The notes beneath the pieces are model-generated. The model searched no databases and was not told where the DNA came from. It saw only the letters and a list, made by a program, of their open reading frames with translations. DNA of 64,000 nt from assembly GCF_023856365.1 (NCBI RefSeq), contig NC_064540.1:8160501-8224500 (forward strand), in the 5' to 3' direction. This document shows positions 10,737-23,324 of the stretch, piece by piece. Every line of letters begins with the position of its first letter. The first letter of the stretch is position 1. Source of the DNA: Brienomyrus brachyistius (taxonomy: Eukaryota; Chordata; Actinopteri; Osteoglossiformes; Mormyridae). Made by a program: the position numbers and the translations under genes.

Positions 10737-13700
10737 TTACATCTGGCTAATAATTTCGGAGTCCTCCTCTATGTACCACTGTATGGGCCTTCCGTCTGAA
10801 GGTCTGTGGATGATTCTTGCCTGAGGGACCTGCAGGAGAGAGGAGACAGATGATCATTCTTGATCCTATAAAAGGACACTTGCATGATAGAATAGGCTTC
10901 TATGTCAGATCTGACAATCATATACAGGCAATAGCTTGTCACATGGCTCTTCCTGTTGTGTCAAGTGCAGCAATGGGGCAGTGTAGCAATAATGCAGCCG
11001 GACATTGTGTTGGTTTTGGTGTCTGACTGACCTGGGCAGCCCAGGTTAATAGAACCCTTGAGCAAAAGTGAGTTCCTGAAGAATTCATGTATACCTCACA
11101 ACATGCAAGTAGGAATCCATCTACTGGCCCTGATTACAGACAGAGAGAGCAAAGCGAAGCCTCCAGGAGCAGAGCAGATACATACATCCACCACTTCTGC
11201 AGATAAGACCGTTCAGCAAGAAACTCATGGGTCATGGTGTTTAAAGTTCACAGATCTGCAGCCGTTGAGATGGGGTGAACTGAGCGATACAGCCAGTACA
11301 TTTCATGACATTGCATTACATGATAATACTTGCTTAGCTAATGCTTCGTTCTAAGGCAACTTCACACAGTACGTGTTACACTTCTAGGTACTTATTCAGA
11401 GTGACATTGAGAACACCGCTCACAGATACAACCGCACCACCAGCCCCTAAGTCCCAGGTGGGGCTTGCTGACGAATGGGAAAAGCTGTTGGGTGACTCAG
11501 TGAATGACTTTCTGCAATGTCTCGTTTTCACAAGTTATTTTGTAAAAGGTGGGATTGGGAAATGCCAGGTTTTGGCCAGGTGTGTCGTGCAGGAAGCCAA
11601 GGTGAGATTCCCACGATACCTTGGCACCGGCTTCTGCCCATCCTCCTCATTTCTCCCTCCTATCACCACGTCATTTCTATAGTTTTGTCCTGACAGGACC
11701 AGGCGAGGAGAAAGATCTGCAGTAGATGGAGCAAGCAGATTCCAGCCAATTTACCCAACACTGCAGCACTTTGACAATGGCAAGTGCATCCCTCTCAGTA
11801 ACTTTACACACAGCCTGTCTCCATCCAGGATAATGAGAGAGAACGGCGGCTGGCCACCAAGATAAGTCACTTCTGCAACAAGGAGTGCACTCTGACACTA
11901 CTACACTGGCTTTCCTTGTGCTAATAAACTGACATGTCCAAGACAATGTGGCGATTATAGTGGTACGCATTACCCACATGGGCATCATCGTGTAATTACA
12001 CTGGTATACATTTCTCCAGTTTCCTGACAAATACCAGATGTGTCTCAACAGACCCCTTGATAAGCATCAAATAGACGATGTGGAAAAAACCAATGGCTCA
12101 AAACAGCTTTGGTGAATGGAAATGATGCCTTGCAGCAGTTATGTCATAAACACAGACAACTTGGTGACAGATACAGACACACAAGATGTAACGGAGTAGC
12201 ACTTTAGGGGGAAAAGTTCACTGTCTCCACAAATGCATGTCATTTCACTGACTTCATCAGGTATTGTTAATCATATTACTCATGCACATAGATATCATCC
12301 TTTAAAAACACAAAATGTCATTTAATTCAGAAGACGAAGGTCAAATGTACTATGTAGAACTTATTAGCATTTTAAGAAAGAAATATTTCTATTCTAACAA
12401 GAAGATTAATAATGTAGTTTCCATTTCTTGACTTGACTGGCACCATAATCGGTCCAGTGAAGACTGCAAAGCCTAGTTATTCCATTCCAATTCATCACAT
12501 TTAGTTTTTGGTTTGGTTTTTGCCAAATGGACAAATAACTAAGCTGATCACATCCATGATGGAGAACATAACTGATTTACTGCTTTTAACTGGGTGGAGA
12601 TTTTTTTAAGCCCTACATTTTAACTGTAGTGCTGTGACACTTGCACCATGTGGTGTCATCATGAGTAGCTCCCAACCCTTCCTGTACAATTTTCTAATGA
12701 ATATGGCAAAATACTGGCAATTTATCCAAAGGCAGAATTAACACTTTCACACTTACTCTGGCTGTAGCCTGTTTTGAACAGACTGCCAACCTGGATTTCC
12801 ACATTCCAGGAGTTCCTAGTACGTGGTTCATTAAGTACCTATTTAGTGTACAATGTGTCGATGCTTTTACCGTAATAAATCGAAAGCATTTCTAAGCATT
12901 CTTCTGCTTCTCTAAATGGTCCTTTCTGCTTTTCTTTTTTAGAAACCCTGGAAGCACAATGATTCATATAGAGGAAATTAAAATGGCTCCGAGGACTGTA
13001 TTGCGAAATACAGAAACATTTATAGTTCTCCAGGAACAAGGTAATAAAACTCCATAAAATGTACCTGAACCACAACGAACTCCCCCTTCACTGGCAGAAG
13101 CTGAAACTGTAGATCATGAAGTTGGTTAGGCCTGGCCCAATGGGGCGCTGTCAGGACACGACTGACAAGGAACTGCCTTCCCTGACATGCGCACATAAAC
13201 GCAAGCCTCCTACACCCTTATGAGATGAGTCTGCAGGCAACCTGCAGGCATCACAACAATGCAATAGATATTTACTTAAGGAGCCTAACCCTGGAAACGC
13301 AGGATACAAGGCAGGGAGAGCATTAGGTGGGGGCTTGCGGTTCAGTTCCTGTGGTTGGCAGAGTAATTTCACCCTTGGACCCTAAAGCAAAGCCCTTAAC
13401 CACCACCCCCCAAATAACCCAGGGACAAAAAAAACTTTTAATTTCTTTGGGAAAAAAACTAAATGTGCTCCTAAATGTGCTAAATAAATAATAATAGTTC
13501 CATGTCATTCCTATGGGGTATGATGCATCAACTTCTCGCATTTCTAACACTTAAAAACTTAATTCATCACTGTCATGGCAAAGTTCAGTAAGCAAGTACT
13601 GTTGGATGAAACCATGCAACATTTTTATATAACAATCAAAATTATAATAAAGCCTATTGCCCTCCCATAAACATTTAAAAGCAATGCCTTTTTTTTAGCA

Positions 13701-16700
13701 GTATCCCCAAGCCGGACTGCAGCCTTCCCACTCTGCCAATCACAGTTCTTCCATGGCCTGTTACTTGTAACACTGTTCAAACATGGTATATTACAATCTG
13801 ACAGGCCAGGACATGCCAGTATAAAGAAACCAGACAGTCTTGCTTCACACCTCAACAAGTAAAAACATCTTCCAGCAGAAACCATCCAATAGCAGGGCCT
13901 CTTCTTTTTTTTTTTTTTTTACTTAAAGGAGCCCAAGTGAAGATCTGACCGCAGGTAGAGCAATACCTAAAACATCATGTACACTGATATACGAGCCCTA
14001 CTGCTGTGATGCCCCACAAGAACGCCACTACAGATTAGTTGTGTACGTGTTGTTGGTTGTTAGGCAGATTAAGCTCCATGGCCATGGGTGGATTTGGACG
14101 TGAAACCCTGTGACGCATTCTAACAGTATGTCCTCAGGTGTGCCTGAGCTCCACCTAACTTCCATCCTGTATAAATATCACAATAGCTGCGATGTGTCAG
14201 TTCTCAACATGTCTGTTTATTTGTTGGGCAGTTCATAGCAGATTTACTGGGATATATTTAACTACCTTTAATGACCTTGAAGTATGCTGAAGCGGAACTG
14301 TAACTCTCTTGGAAGCCGTTATGAAAGTTCTTTACCTGCTCAGGGAGCTGGTGCGTCATTGGGGTCAGCGGAGACTCCCGGCCCTGATACGTCCTGATAC
14401 GGACTGCGCCCTGCCGGTCCAGTGAGTGAGGCCGAGGCACAAGCATCTGGTTCCGCTGGTGCCAGAAGCGTAGCTCGTCTGATACAGCCTCCTGGGGATG
14501 GCTCATGTGGTAGTGGTAGGAGGAATAATCCCTGAGCGAGGGAGTCCGTGCCAGTCTGGCATTCGCAGGGCGGGAATGCAGCACCCACTGCTGAGGGGGG
14601 TCCTCATACTCATGCCAGAATTCGTAGCGGCTGCGCCCATTTGAGTGGGGCACATACGCAACATCCATCTCGGCTGGGTAGCCAATCCTCTCCTCCACGA
14701 AGCCCCGGTAGAAGCTCGGGGTGGAGTGGGGGTGTTGGGTCTTGTAGAGGCTAGGCCCACTGAAAGCCAGTTGCCTGGGGTAGCCCAGTGGTGGGCTGCT
14801 GGTGTGGGGGGCATAGCGATGCCCGTTTGGCTGCAGTGTCTCTGCCTGGGCCTCACGGCGGGGTGAGCCGGTGTGGGAGGAAGCCGAACACTCCGAGCCG
14901 CTGTCCTCGGAGTTGTACTGGTACACTGGGCCCCCAGAGGTCCCCCTCAAGGCCAGGTACTCGGAAGCTGCCCTGGCTAGGTCGCCCCTGTCAGTGAGCC
15001 GCCTGTGCGCTAACGGGGAGCGTCTGCGATCTTGATCCAAGTCGTGGGGCGGCACGGCACTGGGGGCTCTGTAGGGAGAACAGAACGTAAATGAAGCAGT
15101 ACTGGCTGATACTAATTCCTCATATGATTTTGTAAAATTTGTTTGTTCGTCAAAGACCTTTATCCAAAGCGAAGTACTTTTTTTTTTCCAGGAAGCAAGT
15201 TACAGGACTTGATCTGAAGCTCAATGCTGAAATCAGTCTACAGACCATAGGATTCGAACCGGCAACCTTCCAGTCACAGGTCAGAGTCCTAACCTGCTGA
15301 GCTACACAACGCCTGTATCGCATGTTTCTGTGCTATTTTCCTCATTTTTTAGCCATTTCCCATAAGCCAATTAACCTCAATGTATGTGGGGTAAGGAAGG
15401 GGTGAACAAGCACAAATTCTCTCCTATCGGTGCCTTAGTAGCCACAGGATTTTGTTTTCACTCGCTATCAAGTGGTAAAAGACGTGCTGAGGGGGGTCAC
15501 CCTACCCACAGCCCGAGACCCACCACACCAAAACCACACTGATGTTTGTATGAAACTAACCTATGTCAACCACATCCTAGGTTAACCAAATGTGAATTTC
15601 CAGAATTAGTAATGGCACCACTCAAAACGTGCATTTGCGTGGAGCCCCTGAAGTTTGGAGCTTTACAATGGGGCCCCAGAAAAAAATAATCCCTACATAA
15701 ACCTCCAATAATAAAGCCGTGAAGTTCTGATCTTATAATGCTTTACAAGTGGCGACCGCATGCTGGCAAGACCAACCTGAGGGAGTGGCGACGACGCGGG
15801 TGTAAATCTGGTGTCGAGGGGGCGCTAGTGACCTGGATCTGAGGCACTGGCAAGTTCTTGACTGGGGTGAACTGGGGTGGGAGGGGGGCTTCTCCCAACC
15901 TGGGCTCCACTGGGTTCGAAAGAGCGCTGATGGCTGAACTACTAGAGAAAGAGAGATATATTATTGATGAAGCAGTCATGTTACCCAGGGGGTAATGCAA
16001 AATGTAAACAAGGAGCACAGACAATGGGTCCTGTCAGGACAACACTATAGAAACTGCAACTCTAGTTTTGCATGAAGTGCTATCACCGAAACTATAGAAA
16101 ATAAAAATGGCTCTGTGAAAAGAAGGCTACTCCCTCTCAGCATGTGCAAGCTGCTATTCATAAGGAATTAGCTCATAATAAATAACTTAAAAGGGATTAA
16201 TTTCCATGCTTTGATAATGACCCTGGCCAGGATGGGCATTTCAAAGATGGATGGATGGATTTATTTACCATGACTGGCTACTGCTAGACCAATGAGACCT
16301 TTTGGCCTTCTCGTAGGGCTGGTCCAGGCTAGACTCCTTCCAGGGGGAGTTCTGAATAGGAGAGCGCTCGTAGGCGGGGACCACATGACAGCCCGGTTTC
16401 AGTCCCTCCAGGGTCTGCGGGGGCTGAGGGCGCGAGAGCTCTGAGGGTGGGTGGAGCTCCATGGTCTGGTGGGAAGAATCTGTGACTCCCTCCTCTGGAG
16501 AAAACAATGACATCAGCCACCTGGCACTGAGTTTTCACTGTCTGTCATCTGCTGCCGAGGGGGCTTTTGGGTAAATGTGCAACACTATACACACACGATC
16601 ATGGCGGGAGGGAAAGGGGCAGTGGGGGGGGGGAGGACTACCCTCACCTTCATCCAGCACCCCAGCATCTGACAACGAGCTGTCATCTGAAATGGTGGCC

Positions 16701-19700
16701 AGTTCTGCAAACACAGAGCGAATTCAGAGTTAGCAGCCATGCAAGTCCATACGCCCAACATATGCAGTCAACGGTCACACGCTTCATTCATCATTCAGTC
16801 CCATGACCAGCCAGTCAGTCAGTCAGGGATGGGTTAGTTGCTTCCCACTCAAAAAGCCCCCCAGACATTTTAATCTAAATAAACAGCAATCGAATAGAAT
16901 CAGAAGATGCTAGCCAGCTAACTGCTTAGCAAAACACGCTGCTTCAACAACTCCTAAAATTTAACCTTGTTGAGTAGCGAGTTTGTGGCCAACAAGGAAC
17001 CCCCATACAAATGTGTACTTTGAGTGGTGGTAAACAGCACAGCTGCGGCAGGCCTAACGGGGGCAGGGTGGTCACCTTTCTGCCCAGGCGCAGAGCGGGG
17101 CCGGGGCGAATTGCGGCCCATCTTGAGGCGCAGCTGAAAGAGCGACTCCTGCAGCTCCTTCATCTTCCTCTCCTGCAGCTTGCAGTGCTGTATGCGGCTC
17201 CTTCGCACCTGTCTGCTCAGGTGCTGCTCCCGGGAAAGCCGACGGGCCGCCTCATAGATCTGCGTCTGCAAGGCCAGGTCGGCCTCCAGGGCGTGCAGCT
17301 CTGAGTCCTGCGGGGGTAGGGGGGTAGGGGCATGATGCTGGTCCCATTCCGGCAGGCCAGACCCAGGGCTGATTAATTATTACAAGACAACCACCATCTG
17401 CACTCTGCTCAACTCCCCCTTTCTAAATCTGATTCCTCCTTGGTCCAACCCCTCTGCTTTCTATTGCCTGGACTATTACTTTAAAAAAAAAACCTCACCT
17501 CAAAAATACAGATTTTCATCACATAAAAAAGTTGCTATAATTTTCTCATGTTGCTATGCTGATGACTCTATCCAAAAGAATCTTTGTACAGGATATGGTA
17601 ACATATTTGTGGGGGCTTGTTGAGTAGTTCTGGGATATCCTTCCCAGCATGCCAGGCTCTGAGATATCCTACCCACCAGGGTTTTGCAGTGCATAATTCT
17701 GCCCGCTGTTAACTTGATCTGTTATAGTCTTTATTGGGTTCATCTTAGGGTTTATTACAATATTTTACTATACATTTATAATATTTTGCTATATATTTAA
17801 TATCCATCCATCCATCCATTTTCCAAACCACTTATCCTACTGGGTCGTGGGGGGTCCGGAGCCTATTCCGGAAGCAATGGGCACGAGGCAGGGAACAACC
17901 CAGGACGGGGGCCAGCCCATCACAGGGCACACTCACACACCATTCACTCACACATGCACACCTACGGGCAATTTCGCAACTCCAATTAGCCTCTATATTA
18001 TCCATATATTACAATATTTTACTATAGTACTCTAATACTCAATGAAAATCCAAGTACCTCACTGAGACCAAACACCCCCAGGAAACAGCAGCACAGCCCC
18101 TCCCAGGACCTGAACTTAGCTTTTTTTATTTTAACTCCAGAGACTAGCTAGGGCAACAATGGAGGGCACTTCTCCATCTCCACCCGTCTCCCCAACACCG
18201 TACCTCTCCATTTTTCCGCAGGCTCTCCTCGTCCAACTTGAAAGCGGCTCCGATCCTTCTGCGAATGCGAGGAGGCTTCTCCCCGGGCAACAGCGGGTAG
18301 TCTGAGGACAGCTCTCCAGTCAACTCCTGCGCAGGGAGCAAGACGAAACAAGATTAAAGCTGTACGTGCTTGGGACATTTCACGACAAGAGACGGCAGCA
18401 TATTTATGTACCTGTCTAGTAATTTTTTAACCAGAGTACATAATTACCAATTTCAACAAATCAATATTTTTATTAATCTTCAGCAGGAACTACTTAGCAA
18501 AAGGAGACTTAGGCACACCTCCAGCTCTGAAAAGGGCGATTTAACCAAGAACGGACAAGTTCATATCAGCCAAGACTCATAAGCCAGTTAATCTTTACAA
18601 GACAGCCATAGCAGGTTAGGCGTGACCCTGTGCTCTGGTCTCAAAATTTCACTATAACCTCTATTTGTGTGTAAGGAGAGAAAACGGGATGAGAAAAAAA
18701 AAACCCGTTCCAATGTACCTGTACTTGTACAAAAGGCAAAAAACTAGCAATGGGCACCAGCACGGGTCACAGAGGGTGCCTTTCTGGTACATTTCTTTGG
18801 TACAATTCAGTCCTTCCCAGCAACTATGTCAGTTCATTTTACCAGAAGTATCTCTGGGACACATAGCAGCTCTGTAGCCTGTGAGTAACATGTCAGGGCA
18901 GGGCTCTCTCTCACAGCAGTTTCTATTGAGCAACGTTACGATAGCCTCTCAACCTTGGTTCCTTTCCCACCTCCTACTCCATGACATAAGCCCTCTATCG
19001 TTGAGGTTTAACTGAGGTTTAACCCTTAATCATTAAGACACTGGATCTGAATCCAGTGGAAGCAATGTAATCACAGCCCACCTCCGGCATGGCAGGATGA
19101 GTTCCGGCGAGCAGGAAGCAACCACTAAGAGATCCAGTTTGGCAACCTGATATCTCACTCAAAGTTCAACCATTGTTGCTATGACACCAAAGAATGTCCA
19201 TTAAGATCAGTACAGGTTGAACCCCTGACCGGCTATGAGGTGGCTATAGGAAGATCTTACCGCCTCTCGGATGCACAGCTTCTTCAACTCAAGCAGACAC
19301 AGCTCCAAGCGGTCCTGCAGGGACTGCTGTTTCAGCTTCACTGCCCGTGTGTGTGTGGTCACGTCCTTGATGGGGGGTGTCGGGCTATCAGGGACTTAAA
19401 AGAGCAAGACAAGAAATGGCTCTAAATAGGCAGATGTGTGTCACATACAAGCATGCTGTTTTGGGGCACCCTAGGATGGGTTTTAGACAATATCATTGAG
19501 GCATATGGCATATGGTGCCATCTGTGGAGTCTTGCGTCATCCTCAATACCAGGAATTACCTCCAGGGTCCTAAATGTGACCCACTAATGATGCTAAAGCG
19601 GGGTCATCAGAGACTGGGAAAGGGTCATGCGCATAAAAGTGTTGTCCATTTTATTTTTTTTCTCACCATTGGCAAGGCCAGTCATTCATCTCTTTTGGTG

Positions 19701-20408
19701 GACATGCATGTCTATGTGACAAGAAAGTTCAAATGTTTGTGAGCTGCTGCCAGTGCCGTCACCATGAAACTCAAGCCCCCTGGCCAGGTGCGATATGCTA
19801 AATGTCACCGAGAGGCAGCCGGGAGGGAAGGTGTCCTGTAACCATAAATGTCGTGGAATAAAAACACTTGGGTTCAACTCCGGAACTAGTTATACCTGCA
19901 GGCAAATTGCCGGTGTACTAAATATTTCTGAAGTAACCTGTAGCATCCTTTCAGCCATAGGTGTGTCTGGGGACAAAGGGGCTGGTTGTTAGACAAGTAA
20001 ATTCAAGGTTAATGGCTGTCTGGGTCAACCGTGACAATGACAAACCGTCAGGAGAGAATGACATTACACTTAAGCTTACCGACATTGGCAAGAACGGATC
20101 GGGTGACATTTGTAATAGCTGTTTTGGTGTTAACAACAACAAAACATGTGTGGTGTTAGCCTAACTCAAAATAGCATAGAGATCGGGGTAAGAGTAAAAT
20201 CCTTAACCAGTTGTACTTGAGTGTGCACATAAATTTCACCGGTGATTATTTAGACAGGAATCTAGGCCTTACTGGAATGCAGGATAATCCCGCTGTCTGT
20301 ATCGCTGAATTCTTCTCTGCTGCCCATGTCAGCGATTAAGGAGTTATTCCACAAGTCCGCAACAGTTGTGCTCATGCAGGACGATAGGGGGGTGGGGGGG
20401 GCAATCAT
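10737..20408 (-). CDS. inava: INAVA (C1orf106), CUPID-domain adaptor of cytohesins
   Basis: Nine coding exons on the minus strand join without a frame error: 20408-20273, 19394-19261, 18326-18204, 17307-17076, 16704-16648, 16494-16269, 15938-15777, 15068-14336 and 10829-10737 (1896 nt, 631 aa; human about 660-680). An in-frame TGA just upstream (20414-20412) limits the start to the ATG at 20408 or the one at 20375. Landmarks in order: SDTDSGIIL near the N-terminus; a helical stretch ending LELKKLCIREA; ELTGELSSDYPLLPGEKPP and RIRRRIGAAFKLDEESLR; a basic coiled-coil stretch (EAARRLSREQHLSRQVRR); SDDSSLSDAGVLDE; NSPWKESSLDQPYEK; RTPSLRD; RPHSLDRQGA; and the terminal EIISQM. This is the INAVA, CCDC120 and FRMD4 CUPID (DUF3338) family; the C-terminus points to INAVA. 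Known role: binds cytohesin ARF-GEFs, supports epithelial junctions, and promotes signalling downstream of pattern-recognition receptors. The long penultimate exon reads on past its donor for 25 codons to a stop at 14258, so intron retention would give another C-terminus. Confidence 0.95.
13105..13415 (+). mobile_element. SINE-like fragment in the last inava intron
   Basis: Contains ggttcagttcctgtggttgg (B-box-like) and caaagcccttaacc, both characteristic of the tRNA-derived SINE family seen elsewhere in the window, but degraded. Confidence 0.4.
15230..15316 (-). mobile_element. tRNA-derived SINE head in an inava intron
   Basis: The reverse complement carries a tRNA-like A box (tagctcagcaggttagg) and a B box (ccggttcgaatcc) at tRNA spacing. 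It lies in the intron between the 15777 and 15068 exon borders. Confidence 0.75.
17795..17985 (-). mobile_element. SINE 3' half with (ATGG)n tail
   Basis: On the plus strand it starts with a (CCAT)n run, then ccaaaccacttatcctactg, then a long stretch around gcacgaggcagggaacaacc and ggccagcccatcacagggca, ending near gcacacctacgggcaattt. This is the 3' half of the SINE family whose full copy is at 39256-39560, inserted in an inava intron. Confidence 0.75.
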
Positions 20409-20754
20409 CCGTCAGGATAACCTAAGAACAGAAGCAGTTGTTATCACTCATCTGATGCATTCCCTTACTTTGCGGTCACCCTCGTGAAGCTTAAGCATTA
20501 AAGTTTACATCCAGAATGGGTGAAACGGGGGCACTGGCTGAGGCCGACCGATGCAGAACAAGCAAGATCTGTCACTCACCAAAAACAAGGAGCAAAACAT
20601 GTAAACAGCAGCTCACATAGCCCAGTCTGCCTCAGCAAGTCACCCAACCCCTCCCTGTGACAACCAGTCTATTCACTCACATTAGCACCACTCTCCATTG
20701 CAGCCCGTTTACTCATTTATCACATACATTCATCCAATGCAACATACAACTGAG

Positions 20755-20885
20755 AAAGTAGGGTCAGACAGTCACTGGAACAACTGGGGTTAAGGGCCTT
20801 GCTCAAGGGCTCGATGGTTACATCGCTCTGCCAACCCTGGTATTACAATCAGTGTCCTAACCCGCTGAGTGACGCAGCATGCCCA
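20755..20885 (-). mobile_element. tRNA-derived SINE copy upstream of the inava coding exons
   Basis: The plus strand reads ggggttaagggccttgctca, then cctaacccgctgagtgacgc, the reverse complement of a tRNA-like head plus SINE body. It lies in the 5' UTR intron of inava. Confidence 0.7.
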
Positions 20886-21114
20886 TCCTATTATATTCAC
20901 CTTAGCTGTCTCAATACCTAAGAAATAGGAGCATATCAGAAAAATTCAGTCCGTGGCTCATAGATGGACTAAAATGATTAATGAAACTGTTATCAACAAT
21001 ACAATCCAGAAGTAAATCTATTGTGACATTCGGTATCAGCTGCATCAACGGAAATAACTGGAAGTAGGAAAAGTACAATAAGGGCATGTAAAATTACAAT
21101 GAACCTCAGTGCAT

Positions 21115-21285
21115 GGGCGTCGCCGCCATTAAATCAGAGGGACGTGTCCCCCTCACATTTCATAATTATTTGTTTGCCCCCCCCCACATTTAACATAAAA
21201 TATTAGTTTTATGCCAGTATGCCCCCCCCCCCCCCCACACACACACACACACACACTCAAAATGCTTCTGACGCCCCTGCTTAGT
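21115..21285. mobile_element. Probable MITE with poly-C and (CA)n expansions
   Basis: The ends gcatgggcgtcg and gacgcccctgc are roughly inverted. Between them are two C runs (near 21177 and 21223) and a (CA)n run (about 21237-21257). No target duplication was confirmed. Confidence 0.35.
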
Positions 21286-21942
21286 GACAAATGCATTCTT
21301 CCTGATGGATGCATTCAAGCAAGAACCACTGCGAAGAGCCGGAGAGAAACATAAAGCAAACTCAAAACAACAATTGTGAATTAAAGTCCTATACAGAAAC
21401 ATTGTTAAACCCAGCTGATTTCCTGGCGAACTAAACTCCCAAGAACTGTAAGGCAAAACGAATTACTGCAATATCACTGAGACACGAAGCAAGAATATGT
21501 TTTGTTTCCATTTCGAAGGAGCCGATCGTTTGCTCAGGTCAGAATACTTTTAATCCTTTGCTAATGCAGTCTGTGTGGGTCCAATACCTGATTCACAGAT
21601 ATTATGGAAATGGAAGAAACAAAATACTCCTAGTATGGTTAATTTACTGCTTGGAATCTATTGCAATAACCACAATGTAATGCAATATCTGATACAACTG
21701 AAATAAATATAATACAATATTTTATATACCAAACCTACATTTCCACACAAGCGGGTTGGTTACCAATTAGTCACATATTAACAAATCCAGGCTCATGGGG
21801 AGTGTGAGTTTCCCGAATCAATCACATTTAACCACCTGTATAATTAAAGTGGGTTTAACTGAAACCTTATTCCTGATCCCGAAGGATATGACCCAGCAGT
21901 TATTCATAACACCAATTTTACACCATCATCCAGACAAACACA

Positions 21943-21995
21943 ATCATCATCATCATCATCATCATCGTCGTCGTCATCATCGTCATAATCACATG
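21943..21995. repeat. (CAT)n / (CGT)n trinucleotide microsatellite
   Basis: A run of cat units interrupted by several cgt units, in the 5' UTR intron of inava. Confidence 0.9.
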
Positions 21996-22837
21996 CACAC
22001 GGTGGTGAGGCATTCTGACACAAAGCAATCCCTACAGGCTATCCCCGCGGTCTGCAACGTTTCCTATTTATCAGAGTACACTCACTATGCACTCAGCCCC
22101 ACCTGGGAGGGTCCATAAAAGCAATCTTTGCCCGTGAACCGGTCCACTAGTACGGCAGAAAACGAAATTGTGATGCAATACTTAGTTTTGGGTGTGTTTG
22201 CCAGGCCAACTTTAATTACACCAAAACTTAAACATAGCCCACATATGATTATAGCCGTAATAGTTACTCAGGTTTCTGTTTACCGACTGTCTTCTGATTA
22301 CGGCAAACAGTCGTAAGTGCTTACGATACAATGAATTTCACTGTGCTGACTTTAAACACTTGACTGAATGTGCAATACTAATCAAATAAGTCGATTAGGA
22401 GACTGTTTTCTCCATAAGTAATAATAATGGGTCGCTGATTAACCAGGTCCAGGTAAAGCAACCCTGCAAAAACTTGAGTTCTAGCGACAAAAACCTTCCA
22501 TCACAGCCCGAACACAGTAGGGTGCCCGGGACTCGGATACCCCCCACAAAATACCACCATTCTTGTCGGGGAATGAAGCAATTTAATGCCAAAATGCTCC
22601 GCTTGATTCATCTAATTGTCCTCTGCAGTTTCAGCGTCTTGGGCTTTTTAGTGCGTTAATATTTTATTAAAATGTTAAGAACGATTAATACTTAAAGTAC
22701 TTAAAAGTAAAAATCTTTTCCATTATTCATGGTTTGAATCGCGGAAAAGTAATTAAAAATAAATATTTAGCTTACTATTATTCGTCGCTTTAAATACAAA
22801 TAAATCAAGGGGAAACATTTTAAATAAACTCACTTAC

Positions 22838-23000
22838 ATGTGACTGTGTTGCTTCGGTATTATTACGCGGCACCCCAGAAACCTGCTCCTTCCCCCGACC
22901 GAAGCGTACTGTGGACTGGCGCCCAGTGCAGGGAGGAGCGACTGAGTTTACCCAGGGAGGGGGACAGGCGAGGCTGCGGTGACTCCTTCAAGGTGGCGGG
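22838..23000 (-). promoter_or_regulatory. Probable non-coding first exon and promoter of inava
   Basis: A consensus donor on the minus strand (acat followed by GTAAGTGAG) has its exon border at 22838. The sequence upstream of it is GC-rich and CpG-containing compared with its surroundings (cgcggcacc, ccgaccgaagcg, gcgactgag). An acceptor-like AG at about 20424 lies just before the coding start, so a 5' UTR exon here fits well. The transcription start is not determined. Confidence 0.45.
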
Positions 23001-23191
23001 ACGGAACAATAGGCTTCCCATTTTAATTCAAATTTTCTTTCCAGATTGAAAAAACAAACAAACAAAGATGATTGATGGAGATTTAAATAACGAAAACGAA
23101 ACTGTGACGAAGCTAAAAACAATAGCAAAATCTGCTTTTAAAAATAATTATTTTAAAGTTTACTAGCGATCTTCATCCAAACTTGTATTGT

Positions 23192-23324
23192 ATATGTGAC
23201 CCTCCAGCACAAAACCGTACGGAAGTCGCATGGCCGTATTTTTAGTGCTCTTTCATTTAATACCATAATCCTAATTAATCATTTTTGACCCACGTGTACA
23301 GTTTTGTGCCGGAGGGTCACATAT
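23192..23324. mobile_element. Short MITE with 24-bp terminal inverted repeats
   Basis: Left end 23192-23215 (atatgtgaccctccagcac...) and right end 23301-23324 are inverted copies with a single mismatch (cagcac against ccggcac). The interior is about 85 bp and non-coding. This type (gtgaccct...agggtcac) is abundant in fish genomes. It sits a few hundred bases upstream of the proposed inava promoter. Confidence 0.85.

Noticed and set aside
14340..14997. Frames on both strands overlapping the long inava exon
   Set aside because: Shadow frames; the frame that joins all nine exons and matches INAVA excludes them.
15230..15316. A tRNA gene on the minus strand
   Set aside because: A and B boxes are present but the stems do not form a cloverleaf and the sequence continues into SINE body; tRNA-derived SINE instead.
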